The notes: a model not told the origin generated them from the sequence alone. A DNA stretch of 56,648 nucleotides from Planctomycetota bacterium (GCA_028823345.1 JAPKBR010000024.1:1-56648); one strand, 5' to 3'; numbered from the stretch's first letter, positions 1-8,459 are shown. Program-made: numbers and translations.

Positions 1-24
1 CCGGGACGGGAAAGCCCGTCCCGG
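1..24. terminator. Hairpin, probable terminator of a gene left of the window
   Basis: Perfect 10-bp stem (1-10 with 15-24) closed by an AAAG loop. A T-rich stretch follows on the + strand (31-37). It most likely ends a transcript entering from the left and insulates the promoter at 32-60. Confidence 0.5.
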
Positions 25-31
25 CCACCGT

Positions 32-60
32 TTGTTTGGCGAGGCCGGGGCTGTTAGACT
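32..60 (+). promoter_or_regulatory. Promoter of the 67-2241 pair, leaderless
   Basis: TTGTTT (32-37), 17-nt spacer, TAGACT (55-60). Only 6 nt separate the -10 from the ATG at 67, so transcription should begin at or next to the start codon. No Shine-Dalgarno sequence is present. Confidence 0.6.
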
Positions 61-66
61 CGCCCC

Positions 67-1095
67 ATGTCCATCCTCCTCCTGCTTGCGCTTCTACCCC
101 AAGATGCGCCCGCCCAGACCGACGCTCCGGTCACCGTTATTGACGCAACTCCCTTCGGCCTAGAAAGAACCCAATCCAACCTGTTGGCTCCTGCGGGGGC
201 CCTTGGTGGCGGCCTGATGATGTCGCAGGGTGAGTGGGCCTTTTCCCTGAACTTCAGCGAACAGACCTATGACGGTCTACGTGATGGCACCGGGCAGGTG
301 GACTCGGCCACGGTCCTGAGCACCTGGGCCACCACGGTGGAGGACGCCCGCATGAACAGCTGGAATCTTGAAGCGCGCTGGGGCCTGACCGATCGCATCA
401 CCTTCACAGCGGGCCTGCCCCTGGAACACCGAGAGACGACCTGGAGCGACGGCACTACCGAGGGCACCACCACCAACGAGGGCCTTGGAGACATTCACCT
501 GGGCAGTGAGATGCGCGTCTTGGAAACCGAGAGCTCGCGTTTGACGGCAGGCCTTGGCGTATTTGTCCCCACGGGCGAGCACGACCAGCGGGGCCCCTGG
601 GCGGGGCAGACCGATGTGCTTCTGCCCTATGGCCTGCAACTGGGCGGCGGCGCCTGGCAGGGCACCGCCCAAGCGAGTTGGATCCTGCGCCGGGAAATCT
701 GGGCCATTGGTTTGGGCGCCCTGGGGACCTTGCCCCTGGAGAAGAACGACGCTGGCTGGGCACGGGAACGCTCCCTCAGCGTGGACGCCTGGATTGCGCG
801 CGGCTTCTGGACCAACTGGACCATGAGCTTCCGCGCCCAAGCCAAGGGTTTTAGCGATGTGCGCGGAGATTCCCCGGGCCTTGACCCCTTCCAAAACCCA
901 CTCGAAGACAACGGCCGCGTGGGTGGCGACCGCATCGATTTGTTCGCGGGATTGTCCGTGGACCTAACGCCCGAGCACGGGGTTGGTTCCAATCGCTTGG
1001 AACTCGCGGCGGGCTTTCCCGTCTACGAAGACTTGGACGGCCCGGGTCTCGCGGCAGATTTGGCCCTGCGCTTCGGCTGGCGCCTAGGGTTCTGA
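67..1095 (+). CDS. Putative outer-membrane beta-barrel protein
   Basis: 342 aa. A short hydrophobic start (about residues 1-17) looks like a signal peptide. The rest is rich in alternating polar and hydrophobic stretches with Gly and aromatic residues, typical of beta-strands, and the chain ends in Phe as many outer-membrane barrels do. Phrases such as WGLTDRITFTAGLPLEHRE and LGDIHLGSEMR resemble the MetA-pathway/transporter-like barrel family (PF13557 type), which has no defined substrate. The stop is immediately followed by the GTG start of the next gene, so the two are probably one operon. The barrel assignment is inference from pattern. A specific substrate cannot be given. Confidence 0.6.
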   Translation: MSILLLLALLPQDAPAQTDAPVTVIDATPFGLERTQSNLLAPAGALGGGLMMSQGEWAFSLNFSEQTYDGLRDGTGQVDSATVLSTWATTVEDARMNSWNLEARWGLTDRITFTAGLPLEHRETTWSDGTTEGTTTNEGLGDIHLGSEMRVLETESSRLTAGLGVFVPTGEHDQRGPWAGQTDVLLPYGLQLGGGAWQGTAQASWILRREIWAIGLGALGTLPLEKNDAGWARERSLSVDAWIARGFWTNWTMSFRAQAKGFSDVRGDSPGLDPFQNPLEDNGRVGGDRIDLFAGLSVDLTPEHGVGSNRLELAAGFPVYEDLDGPGLAADLALRFGWRLGF

Positions 1096-2241
1096 GTGGA
1101 GGCCGGGCGAAGGTTGATTGGGGTGCTCGTTTGGGCCGCCGCCTGGACGGCTTGCGGGGAAGCTCCCGCGCCCACTACGTCCCCTGCGGACGAAACCATT
1201 CCTACGTCCCTGCTAGCACTCGGGTACGGCGGCGAGGCTAAGGACGTCCGCGCTCCCGGCGTGACCATTCGCACGGCACAGGCGGGATCCGAGGTTCTCT
1301 TGACCACGGACGGGGCCGAGCGTTGCCTGGCTTTTGACAGGTCGGGTCAGATCATTTGGAGTCAAACGGTTCCTGGGAGGAGCCGGGTGGAGTATTTCGC
1401 GCCCCTGCCCGATGGGGGTGTTTTGGCCCTCTCCACGGATGAGGGAATCACGCGTCTGAATCCTGCTGGCCAGGTCCTGTGGCAAACGGACTGCTCTGCC
1501 CATCACGAGTTGTGCCCCACCGATGGAGGCGCATTCCTTACCGCGACCCACACCACTCGGACCTATTGCGGCCGCAGGGTGCGCTTTGATGAGGTGCAGC
1601 GCATCGATCCCAATGGGCAAAGGAGCCTGCTGTTGGATCTCTTCGAAATACGCGCACAAATTATCCCACTGACAGCCGAATCTCCCTTGGACAAGGAAGC
1701 TTCAGGCGCCACGACCGCTGTGTACGACCGCTTTCATCTGAACTCGATTCAGGTTCTGCCGGAGTCAGATGCGCACACACCTGATGGGCGCTTCGCCCCG
1801 GGGAACCTGTTGCTCTGTTTGCGCAACGCCAACCTGGTACTGGTTGTGGATCCCGAGACCTCGCAGGTTCTGTGGCACCTTGCGGGTGTGGACCTGGACC
1901 GGCCCCATGGGGCACGCATGAACGGCGCCGGGGAGCTCTCAATATTCGACAACGGTTGGCACAGGGGGCGCTCGCGTGTCTTGATCTTGAACATTTTAAC
2001 CGACGAGGTTCTACGGATAGAGGACGGGGGCGATCAACCCTTCTTCACCCGCACCCGGGGCTTTGCCCAACAACTGGGGCAAAAACGCCTACTGGTGACC
2101 CTCTCAGAGCAAGGCCGCGTGCTCGAGTTCGATGGGGCGGGAAATTTGGCCTACGAATGGAACACGCCCCTGCACTCGCAAGGCGCACGCTCGGCCCTCT
2201 ATCGCGTAATGGCAGCTCCACCAGATTTCCCCCCCAATTGA
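1096..2241 (+). CDS. Arylsulfotransferase (ASST)-like beta-propeller lipoprotein
   Basis: 381 aa, GTG start directly abutting the TGA of the preceding gene (zero spacing), so translation is probably coupled. The N-terminus has a signal peptide ending in WTAC, a lipobox-like site with an unusual Trp at -3 and Cys at residue 20. The body shows propeller repeats (GQIIWSQTVPG, GQVLWQTDCSAHHE) and the family pattern of ASST/Arylsulfotran_2 proteins: DRFHLNSIQVLP, LLLCLRNANLVLVVDPE, LDRPHGARMNGAGELSIFDNG. True ASST enzymes transfer sulfate between phenols through a catalytic His. Histidines occur at matching-looking places (HHE, FH, PHG), but activity is not assured because many family members have lost it. 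It may act at the cell envelope with the adjacent barrel. Confidence 0.6.
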   Translation: MEAGRRLIGVLVWAAAWTACGEAPAPTTSPADETIPTSLLALGYGGEAKDVRAPGVTIRTAQAGSEVLLTTDGAERCLAFDRSGQIIWSQTVPGRSRVEYFAPLPDGGVLALSTDEGITRLNPAGQVLWQTDCSAHHELCPTDGGAFLTATHTTRTYCGRRVRFDEVQRIDPNGQRSLLLDLFEIRAQIIPLTAESPLDKEASGATTAVYDRFHLNSIQVLPESDAHTPDGRFAPGNLLLCLRNANLVLVVDPETSQVLWHLAGVDLDRPHGARMNGAGELSIFDNGWHRGRSRVLILNILTDEVLRIEDGGDQPFFTRTRGFAQQLGQKRLLVTLSEQGRVLEFDGAGNLAYEWNTPLHSQGARSALYRVMAAPPDFPPN

Positions 2242-2252
2242 ACGTGCTCCGT

Positions 2253-2258
2253 TACGAT
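2253..2258 (+). promoter_or_regulatory. -10-like element upstream of the 2268 gene
   Basis: TACGAT ends 9 nt before the ATG at 2268. No convincing -35 is visible. It would give an almost leaderless mRNA. Confidence 0.35.
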
Positions 2259-2267
2259 GGTTAGCCC

Positions 2268-5200
2268 ATGTCTTTTCCGTTCAAGCAATTCCTGGTACCA
2301 GCGGCTCTGGCCCTAGCTCCCCACGCTCATGCGGATCTGACGTTTGGAAACTTCAACACTTCCAATGGCCTTTCTCTGGTGGGGTCCGCCAGCACGAACG
2401 CTGGACGTTTGCGTTTGAACGCATCTGGCGCAGGCACCACCGGTGCGGCCTGGGCCACTGTGCTGCAAGATGTGTCCCAGCCCTGGACCACGTCCTTTCG
2501 GGTGCAACTGGATTCGGGCCTGGGCTCGGGATTCGCCTTCGTGTTGCAAGGGCAGGGACGCAACGCGCTTGGCCTCGGTGATTGTGGCATGGGCTTCGAC
2601 GGGTTGAACGGTTGTATCGCGATAGAGTTCGACACCCAAATCGATTTGTTTTGCGGCAGTTCCTTGACCAGCGACGGACAGATCCCCCATGTGGCTCTGA
2701 ACTCAGGAGGGGTTGGCGGGAATCTGGGCAATAGCTCATGGCTCTCGGACTTTAGCGACGGGCAAGAGCATTTGATTCGCATCACCTATGCCCCGGGGAC
2801 TCTCTCGGTTTACGTGGACGACATGCATTCCCCCAGCTTGACGGTGGCGGTGGATCTCAGCACCTTGAACAACGCGCCTCTGCCCATGGCCAGCGTGGGA
2901 TTTAGCGCCGCCTCCGGAAACATGAGCGGCATCCACGAGATCCTGGACTGGACCTTTGACGAGCAATCCCAGGCTCCTTCGGGAAACCACCCCCCCGCAA
3001 CTCCGGTCATCACCGAACCCGCTCAAAGCAATCAGACGGTCAACCCGTTCGATGTGCACATGGAGACCGCGCCGTTCTCAGATCCCGATGCAGGCGACAG
3101 CCATTCCTGCTCGGACTATGAGATCTGGCGCCTCTCTCCCACCGAGCGCGTCTGGCGTGCAGACTGCCGCCCATGGCCTACCGCCGCGCACATGCACTTG
3201 GCAGACGGAGTCTTCGAAGGCTCCCATCTTGGGCGAGGGGAACTCGACGAGAACACTGTGTTTTTCCTGCGCGCTCGGCACTCCGATTCTTCGGGCGATG
3301 CCGCAAGTCAATGGAGCCCCTGGGGCTCGCGCTCATTCCAAACCGGCGCTTGGTCCACCCGTTTCCCCCTAGAGATCGAAGACGTGATCGATCAGGTTCC
3401 TGCGACCTGGATCGATGGAGCCACGGGCAATTCCGCCCTGTTTCCCCCGGGTAGTTCCGGCCATGAGGTTCTGCTGGAGTCCCCCCATGATGAACTGATG
3501 TTGTCCCTGACTCCGGGATCCGGAGGCGCGCCAACCTATGGCCATGGGGTCCTGCTCTCCCACCACGAACCTGTACGCATCACGATTTCCGCGGGGCCGC
3601 TGGGCCTGACCCTCCCCGCCACCGACTTGTCCTTCCACGACCAAGATTGTCGCGGGCTTAAAATACTCTTGCCCCCGGTGCAACTGAGCCCCAACAGCGA
3701 TTCCGTTCTTTGGGCCTCTTGGGGTGGAACCACTTGGCACGCCACTGCCGGCAATACGACTCCCTCATTCGATGTGTTGGCCCGAGATTCGGACGTACCC
3801 TGGACCCTGATGCAAAGCGGCTATTCGGTTGAGGTGTTTGCTGAGGACCTCGATCTGCCGGTGAACATCGCCTTTGTGCCGAACCCTGGTCCCCTACCCG
3901 GGGACCCGTTCCTGTATGTCACCGAACTCTACGGTCGCATTCGCATGGTCACCCGGGACGGGACCTTGCATACCTACGCGGACAATCTTTTGAACTACAC
4001 GCCCACCGGATCCTTCCCCGGTGACGGCGAACAAGGAGTCACGGGCATCGCAGTGGACCCACTCACAGGCGATGTCTATGCGACCATGCTTTATCGCTCG
4101 GGCTCGGCGCACTTCCCCAAGGTGACGGCTTTCACCAGCATTGACGGCGGGCGCACCGCGGCCACGTCCCAAACGATCTTGGACATGGTCGGCGAGCCCC
4201 AGGGCCAGAGCCATCAGATCAGTCACCTTGAATTCATGCCCGATGGTTCCCTATTGGTGCACAACGGGGATGGTTTCAATGCGGGGGCGGCCCTGAACCT
4301 GAACTCCTTCCGGGGCAAGATTCTGCGCATCCTGACCAATGGCACCCCGCACCCTGGAAATCCGTTCTTCGACGCTGGAAATGGTCTGACCGCAAGGGAT
4401 TACATCTGGGCCTATGGTCTGCGCAATCCCTTTGGCGGGGATTATCGTCACCTGGACAGCACGCACTACATGGTGGGCAACGGCCCGTCGGTGGATCGCC
4501 TTGCTGCTGTGCACAATGGAGACAACATGGGCTGGAATGGCACGAACAACTCCATGGGAACCAATGCCCTTCATAATTGGGCTCCTGCGGTTGGCCCGGT
4601 CAATCTGGTATTTCTTCAGCAAGAGGTTTTTTCTGGGAGCAGCTTTCCGAGCCACAAGATGGGTCATGGTTTCATCACCGAATCCGGTCCGACCTATGCC
4701 GCGGGAACCCAGATCTTGGGCAAGCGCATCACCGAATGGGTCATTGATGCCAGCGGAACCCTAGTCTCCGGGCCGATTCCTTTCATCGAATACACGGGTA
4801 CGGGCCGCGCCACAGCGGTCGGTTTAGAAGCCGGACCCGATGGCCTCTACTTCACCGAGTTCTATCTCGACACCGGGGGCAGCGGCCCCGCCAGCATGGG
4901 CGCGCGCATCCTACGGGTGACTCCCACGGTGCAGATCGACTGCAATGAAAACGGAATCAGCGACCCCTGCGAGATCGCCTCGGGAACCGTGCCCGATGCC
5001 AACGGCGATGGTATCCCCGACGAGTGTGTTTGCTCCCCCCAAACCATTTGCCTACCCCTGCCGAACAGTGCGGGTCCCGGGGCGATGCTCAGTGCTACAC
5101 CCGGCTGTGACGTGGGCGCGAACAGTTTGACTTTTGAAGTCACCGGCTTGCCCCAAAACCAGTTCGGCTACTTCCTCTGCTCACAAAATGCAGCATCGGT

Positions 5201-5432
5201 TGCGGTCGCCCAAGGCGTGCTCTGCCTGGGTCCGCCCATCGCCCGCTTCAACCAATTTGCTCTGAACTCGGGCACTGCGGGAACGGTCCAATTCCAACCG
5301 GATCTCAACTCGCCTCCGCCCCTAGCTGCATTCAACCCCGGCGACACCTGGATTTTCCAACTCTGGTACCGGGACCAAAATCCCGGACCGACTTCGAATT
5401 TCTCCGGCGCAATCGAGATCCTGTTTCATTGA
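2268..5432 (+). CDS. Secreted multidomain protein: L-type lectin, PQQ-type sugar dehydrogenase propeller, C-terminal FQLWYRD tag
   Basis: 1054 aa. A signal peptide is cut after about residue 22 (HAHA-D). Residues ~24-232 read as a legume/L-type lectin sandwich (GSGFAFVLQGQG, GCIAIEFDTQ, ITYAPGTLSVYVDD). Residues ~240-360 are fibronectin-like, followed by an unassigned beta-rich region. Residues ~515-890 match the glucose/sorbosone dehydrogenase beta-propeller (SVEVFAEDLDLPVNIAFVP, YGLRNPFG, PDGLYFTEF). Next comes a thrombospondin-3-like calcium motif (DCNENGISDPCE, DANGDGIPDEC). Residues 922-1054 form a C-terminal domain also found at 16524-16922 and 54669-55091. The likely role is an exported carbohydrate-binding dehydrogenase or adhesin; the acceptor and sugar are unknown. 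The gap to the previous gene is only 26 bp. Confidence 0.65.
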   Translation: MSFPFKQFLVPAALALAPHAHADLTFGNFNTSNGLSLVGSASTNAGRLRLNASGAGTTGAAWATVLQDVSQPWTTSFRVQLDSGLGSGFAFVLQGQGRNALGLGDCGMGFDGLNGCIAIEFDTQIDLFCGSSLTSDGQIPHVALNSGGVGGNLGNSSWLSDFSDGQEHLIRITYAPGTLSVYVDDMHSPSLTVAVDLSTLNNAPLPMASVGFSAASGNMSGIHEILDWTFDEQSQAPSGNHPPATPVITEPAQSNQTVNPFDVHMETAPFSDPDAGDSHSCSDYEIWRLSPTERVWRADCRPWPTAAHMHLADGVFEGSHLGRGELDENTVFFLRARHSDSSGDAASQWSPWGSRSFQTGAWSTRFPLEIEDVIDQVPATWIDGATGNSALFPPGSSGHEVLLESPHDELMLSLTPGSGGAPTYGHGVLLSHHEPVRITISAGPLGLTLPATDLSFHDQDCRGLKILLPPVQLSPNSDSVLWASWGGTTWHATAGNTTPSFDVLARDSDVPWTLMQSGYSVEVFAEDLDLPVNIAFVPNPGPLPGDPFLYVTELYGRIRMVTRDGTLHTYADNLLNYTPTGSFPGDGEQGVTGIAVDPLTGDVYATMLYRSGSAHFPKVTAFTSIDGGRTAATSQTILDMVGEPQGQSHQISHLEFMPDGSLLVHNGDGFNAGAALNLNSFRGKILRILTNGTPHPGNPFFDAGNGLTARDYIWAYGLRNPFGGDYRHLDSTHYMVGNGPSVDRLAAVHNGDNMGWNGTNNSMGTNALHNWAPAVGPVNLVFLQQEVFSGSSFPSHKMGHGFITESGPTYAAGTQILGKRITEWVIDASGTLVSGPIPFIEYTGTGRATAVGLEAGPDGLYFTEFYLDTGGSGPASMGARILRVTPTVQIDCNENGISDPCEIASGTVPDANGDGIPDECVCSPQTICLPLPNSAGPGAMLSATPGCDVGANSLTFEVTGLPQNQFGYFLCSQNAASVAVAQGVLCLGPPIARFNQFALNSGTAGTVQFQPDLNSPPPLAAFNPGDTWIFQLWYRDQNPGPTSNFSGAIEILFH

Positions 5433-5450
5433 TTCGCCCAAGGATCGCGG

Positions 5451-5475
5451 CTTTGAATCAGGTCGCGGATCAAAG
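5451..5475. terminator. Weak inverted repeat between convergent genes
   Basis: CTTTGA (5451-5456) pairs with TCAAAG (5470-5475) across a 13-nt loop, overlapping the stop codon of the acetyltransferase gene. There is no clear T-tract, so it could be a modest bidirectional terminator or chance. Confidence 0.2.
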
Positions 5476-5907
5476 CTGAAGGCTCATGACCAATTCGCCA
5501 TCCTCAACACGACCGGTGGACACAAAACCGAACTTCTCATAGAAGGGCCGCGCTCCATTCTCCACGTCCACCACATGCAGCAGAAGTTCCTTGGCCTCGG
5601 GCTTGGTGCGCACGTCATCAATAATCAAGGCCAGGGCCTTTGCCCCATGGCCCTTGCCCTGCTGCCCCTTGTCGATCATGAAGCGCCAAAGATAAAAGCT
5701 CGGCTCCAGAGGCTTCAAAGACATCATCACAAAACCAACCGGCTCATCCCCCGCATAGATTCCCCGGAACCAGGCATCGGGTGAAAAGTGCGCTTCGGCG
5801 ATCGAGATTGCGTTGTTCGCAACGAAGTCCTCTTGGTTCTCCGCCACTTTCAAGCGCAGAATTTCACCCAGGTTTTCCTTGGTCACTTCTTTCAGGCTGA
5901 TTTCCAT
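5470..5907 (-). CDS. GNAT-family N-acetyltransferase (diamine/spermidine type)
   Basis: 145 aa using the ATG at 5907. An in-frame ATG 15 nt upstream (5920) exists, but a -10-like TATGCT sits 7 nt before 5907 and overlaps that codon. The acetyl-CoA loop is visible as DKGQQGKGHGAKALALI, matching the Q/R-x-x-G-x-G/A pattern. The C-terminal NGARPFYEKFGFVSTGR is the usual last strand-helix of the fold. EPVGFVMMSLKPLEPSFYLWRFMID recalls the PaiA/BltD diamine acetyltransferase group, which acetylates polyamines. Substrate assignment stays tentative. It is transcribed away from pyrE, and the two promoters interlock within 64 bp, so expression of one may affect the other. Confidence 0.8.
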   Translation of the reverse strand: MEISLKEVTKENLGEILRLKVAENQEDFVANNAISIAEAHFSPDAWFRGIYAGDEPVGFVMMSLKPLEPSFYLWRFMIDKGQQGKGHGAKALALIIDDVRTKPEAKELLLHVVDVENGARPFYEKFGFVSTGRVEDGELVMSLQL

Positions 5908-5914
5908 ACCGCCC

Positions 5915-5944
5915 AGCATAGCCCTGCAGCCCTTGCCCGTGCAA
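5915..5944 (-). promoter_or_regulatory. Acetyltransferase promoter, interlocked with the pyrE promoter
   Basis: Read on the minus strand: TTGCAC (5944-5939), 18-nt spacer, TATGCT (5920-5915), then 7 nt to the ATG. The pyrE -35 at 5933-5938 lies inside this spacer. Confidence 0.5.
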
Positions 5945-5961
5945 CGAGCCCACGCTAGACT
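5933..5961 (+). promoter_or_regulatory. pyrE promoter
   Basis: TTGCCC (5933-5938), 17-nt spacer, TAGACT (5956-5961), 10 nt before the ATG at 5972. The mRNA leader would be only a few nucleotides. Confidence 0.55.
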
Positions 5962-5971
5962 GTCTCCGCCC

Positions 5972-6637
5972 ATGCAAGACTACCAACGCTCCTTCATCGA
6001 CTTCATGCTCAAAGCCGAGGTCCTGACCTTTGGCGATTTCATCACCAAGAGCGGTCGTGCGACCCCTTACTTTGTGAACACGGGGCTCTACCGCACCGGG
6101 ACCCAACTGCAACACCTCGGGCGAGCCTACGCAGACGCAATCGAGGCGGCTTTTCCCGATGGGTTCGATGTTCTCTTCGGCCCCGCCTACAAGGGCATTC
6201 CCCTCGTGGCCGCCGTGTCCATGGCCTTTGCCGAACGCGGACAGGATGTAGCTTTTTGCTTCAACCGCAAAGAGGCCAAGGACCACGGGGAAGGCGGCAC
6301 CCTGGTGGGTCACAAGTTGCAAGCGGGTGACCGAGTGCTGATCGTGGAAGACGTGACCACCGCCGGTACATCAATCCGCGAGACCGTGCCCTTACTGCGC
6401 GCCGCCGCCAACATTTCCCTGGCCGGATTAATCGTATCAGTCAACCGCCAAGAACGCGGCACCACCCCGCGTACCGCCCTTGCCGAACTCGCGGACGAAT
6501 TTTCCATGCCCACCCACGCCATCGTGACGTTGGATGAGATTTTGGAGCACCTCGGCGAACGCCTGAGCAGCGATGACCTCAATCGTATCGCCGCTTACCG
6601 TGCGCAGTATGGGGCGGAGAGCGCGGAGAGTCCCTAG
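5972..6637 (+). CDS. pyrE: Orotate phosphoribosyltransferase
   Basis: 221 aa, normal length for the family (about 210-220). It joins orotate and PRPP to give OMP in pyrimidine synthesis, in the cytosol. The PRPP-binding signature VLIVEDVTTAGTSI is intact, as are the orotate-side loop FNRKEAKDHGEGG and the N-terminal FITKSGRATPYFVNTG. The frame stays open upstream to 5813, but that part is antisense to the acetyltransferase. The ATG at 5972 follows a good promoter and matches the usual N-terminus. Its last ~50 codons have a diverged second copy at 8180-8343, downstream of the next gene. No other pyr gene is in the window. Confidence 0.95.
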   Translation: MQDYQRSFIDFMLKAEVLTFGDFITKSGRATPYFVNTGLYRTGTQLQHLGRAYADAIEAAFPDGFDVLFGPAYKGIPLVAAVSMAFAERGQDVAFCFNRKEAKDHGEGGTLVGHKLQAGDRVLIVEDVTTAGTSIRETVPLLRAAANISLAGLIVSVNRQERGTTPRTALAELADEFSMPTHAIVTLDEILEHLGERLSSDDLNRIAAYRAQYGAESAESP

Positions 6638-6666
6638 GGGAATCACCCTTGTCGACGCCCAGTCGC

Positions 6667-6672
6667 TAGACT
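6667..6672 (+). promoter_or_regulatory. -10 element of the 6680 gene
   Basis: TAGACT ends 7 nt before the ATG at 6680. A TTGTCG lies 12 nt further upstream, too close for a standard -35. Confidence 0.45.
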
Positions 6673-6679
6673 CGGGGTC

Positions 6680-8179
6680 ATGAGCTTCTCTGCCCCCACC
6701 CGACGACTGCTCCTGACCGGCTTGGCGCTGCTTGCCCTCGGCCCCGGTACCCAAGCCCAAGGAGTCCGCAGCGAGGAGCATTTGCTGGCCAAGGGCACAC
6801 CAGCCCAGACCTCCTATCGAATTCTCCGGGCGCGTACCGAGGGGCCCTGCGTTTTGATCATCGCTGGCATGCACGGCAACGAGCCCTCTGGCGCCGCCGC
6901 CGCAGAGCAGATCAGCACTTGGAATATCAAGGCCGGCACGCTGATCATCGTGCCGCGGGCCAATGTGCTGGCCCTCAACGCGGATCAACGTCGCACCCCC
7001 GGTCTCGAGGGTGATGCGGGGGACTTGAACCGTGCCTTCCCCTTGCAGGACGAGGTCCGTGCGGGACTCGCCACGGATCTCTGGTCGCTCGTCACCACCT
7101 ACGAGCCCGACTGGGTGATCGACCTGCATGAGGGTTTCGATTTCCACCGCTCCAATTCCAAAAGCGTGGGCTCTTCGGTCATCCACTCCAACCACGACCG
7201 AGCGCGGGCCCTAGCCAAGAAAATCATCGCCACGGTGGACGCCACCATTGATGAGCCCGGCCAACGCTTTGATCGTATCCAAACCCAAGTAGCTGGCAGT
7301 TTGGCCCGGGCGGCTTTTGAAGCCAAGGGCATCCCCTCGATGATCATCGAGACCACCACCAAGCTGCATGCGCTTTCCTATCGGGTGCGGCAGCACCGTC
7401 TGGCGGTCTTCACTCTGCTCCAGGACCTGGGCTTGGGCCCGTCCCCTGCGAACACCCTCATCGGTCCCAATGCCCCCAAGCGCTCTCTTCGCGTGGCGGT
7501 CTTTGATGGCGGCGGCACGGGCAAGAACTCCGCCCGACACATGCGGTCAATCCTCGCTGCCGACGGTACCTGCGTCGTGCGTCCCATAGGTAGCCACGAC
7601 ATCCGCGCAGGAGCCCTGGACCAATTCCAAGTGATTGTGCACCCGGGCGGTTCCGGCAGTGCCCAAGCCAAGGCCCTGGGCGAATCCGGCCGCGCCGCCG
7701 AAATCCAATTCGTGCGCAAGGGTGGTGGTTACCTGGGAGTGTGCGCCGGAGCCTACCTGGCCGCCTGCAACTACGACTGGTCCCTGGGCCTGCTCGACGC
7801 CAAGGTCATCGACCGCGAGCACTGGCGCCGCGGCATCGGTTCTATCCCCGTTGAGTGGACGCCCCTCGGCAAGAAATCCCTTAGCCCCCGCAGCACCGCC
7901 GCCCAATCCCTGCACTTCGAAATCCAATACGCCAACGGCCCCATCCTCCTCCCTGCCCAAGAGCCCCACCTCAAAGACTTCGAATCCCTCCTGATCTACC
8001 GCGGCGAAGTCACCCAAAACGGTGCCCCCTCCGGCATCATGCCCGGCACCCCCGCCATCATCCGCTCCACCTTCGGCCAAGGCCGCGCCATGGCCTTCAG
8101 TCCTCATCCGGAGAAGACAGAAGGGCACTATGCCTTCCTGCTGAATGCGCTTGAGTGGTTAGGGGGAAAGGGAAAGTAA
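6680..8179 (+). CDS. Exported fusion: AspA/AstE-type zinc hydrolase plus BPL_N/class I GATase-like domain
   Basis: 499 aa. The N-terminus (PTRRLLLTGLALLAL, cut after about residue 26) is a signal peptide with a twin-Arg flavour. Residues ~35-255 match the succinylglutamate desuccinylase/aspartoacylase branch of M14 metallopeptidases. Zinc ligands H65 and E68 are in GMHGNEPSG, H150 is in IDLHEG, and the likely catalytic Glu is E224. GDLNRAFP is the family substrate loop. Residues ~270-495 match the biotin-protein-ligase N-terminal domain family (VAVFDGGGT, VIVHPGGSGSA, YLGVCAGAY), a class I glutamine-amidotransferase-like fold with a nucleophile-type C355. Each half is known, but I do not recognise the combination. 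A role in amide or peptide-linked substrate turnover outside the cytoplasm is inference. It lies between pyrE and a pyrE 3' remnant. Confidence 0.75.
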   Translation: MSFSAPTRRLLLTGLALLALGPGTQAQGVRSEEHLLAKGTPAQTSYRILRARTEGPCVLIIAGMHGNEPSGAAAAEQISTWNIKAGTLIIVPRANVLALNADQRRTPGLEGDAGDLNRAFPLQDEVRAGLATDLWSLVTTYEPDWVIDLHEGFDFHRSNSKSVGSSVIHSNHDRARALAKKIIATVDATIDEPGQRFDRIQTQVAGSLARAAFEAKGIPSMIIETTTKLHALSYRVRQHRLAVFTLLQDLGLGPSPANTLIGPNAPKRSLRVAVFDGGGTGKNSARHMRSILAADGTCVVRPIGSHDIRAGALDQFQVIVHPGGSGSAQAKALGESGRAAEIQFVRKGGGYLGVCAGAYLAACNYDWSLGLLDAKVIDREHWRRGIGSIPVEWTPLGKKSLSPRSTAAQSLHFEIQYANGPILLPAQEPHLKDFESLLIYRGEVTQNGAPSGIMPGTPAIIRSTFGQGRAMAFSPHPEKTEGHYAFLLNALEWLGGKGK

Positions 8180-8343
8180 ACCCCACGCACACCCTGGCAG
8201 AGCTCAAAGATGAGTTCCCCATGCCGACCCACGCCATTGTGAACCTGGACGAAATCTTGGAACACATGGGCGATCAACTGAGCCCAGACGACCGCGCCCG
8301 CATCGCCAGTTATCGGGCCGAGTACGGGGCGGCCCAGGACTAA
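8180..8343 (+). pseudogene. pyrE: Stranded 3' end of a second pyrE
   Basis: The frame reads LAELKDEFPMPTHAIVNLD and continues to a TAA at 8341-8343. It matches the last ~50 residues of the intact PyrE (LAELADEFSMPTHAIVTLD), with about 34 of 47 residues identical by my count. DNA differences are spread over all codon positions, many silent, so this is an old diverged copy, not a fresh duplication. Similarity starts almost exactly at the stop codon of the 6680 gene. The frame runs back to a GTG at 8155 inside that gene, but no PRPP motif or catalytic region is present, so it cannot make an enzyme. Confidence 0.75.
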
Positions 8344-8446
8344 TCCCCCTTCCGCTGCCGATTCGCACTGGGGCTCCTGCCCCCGCATAGGGGCCATCAC
8401 GATCCGCAAGCGAAAGACCACACTCGTCCGCTGGACCGCGGTTCGC

Positions 8447-8452
8447 TAGAGT
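8447..8452 (+). promoter_or_regulatory. -10 element of asnB
   Basis: TAGAGT ends 7 nt before the ATG at 8460. I see no clear -35 box. Confidence 0.4.
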
Positions 8453-8459
8453 CTCTCCC

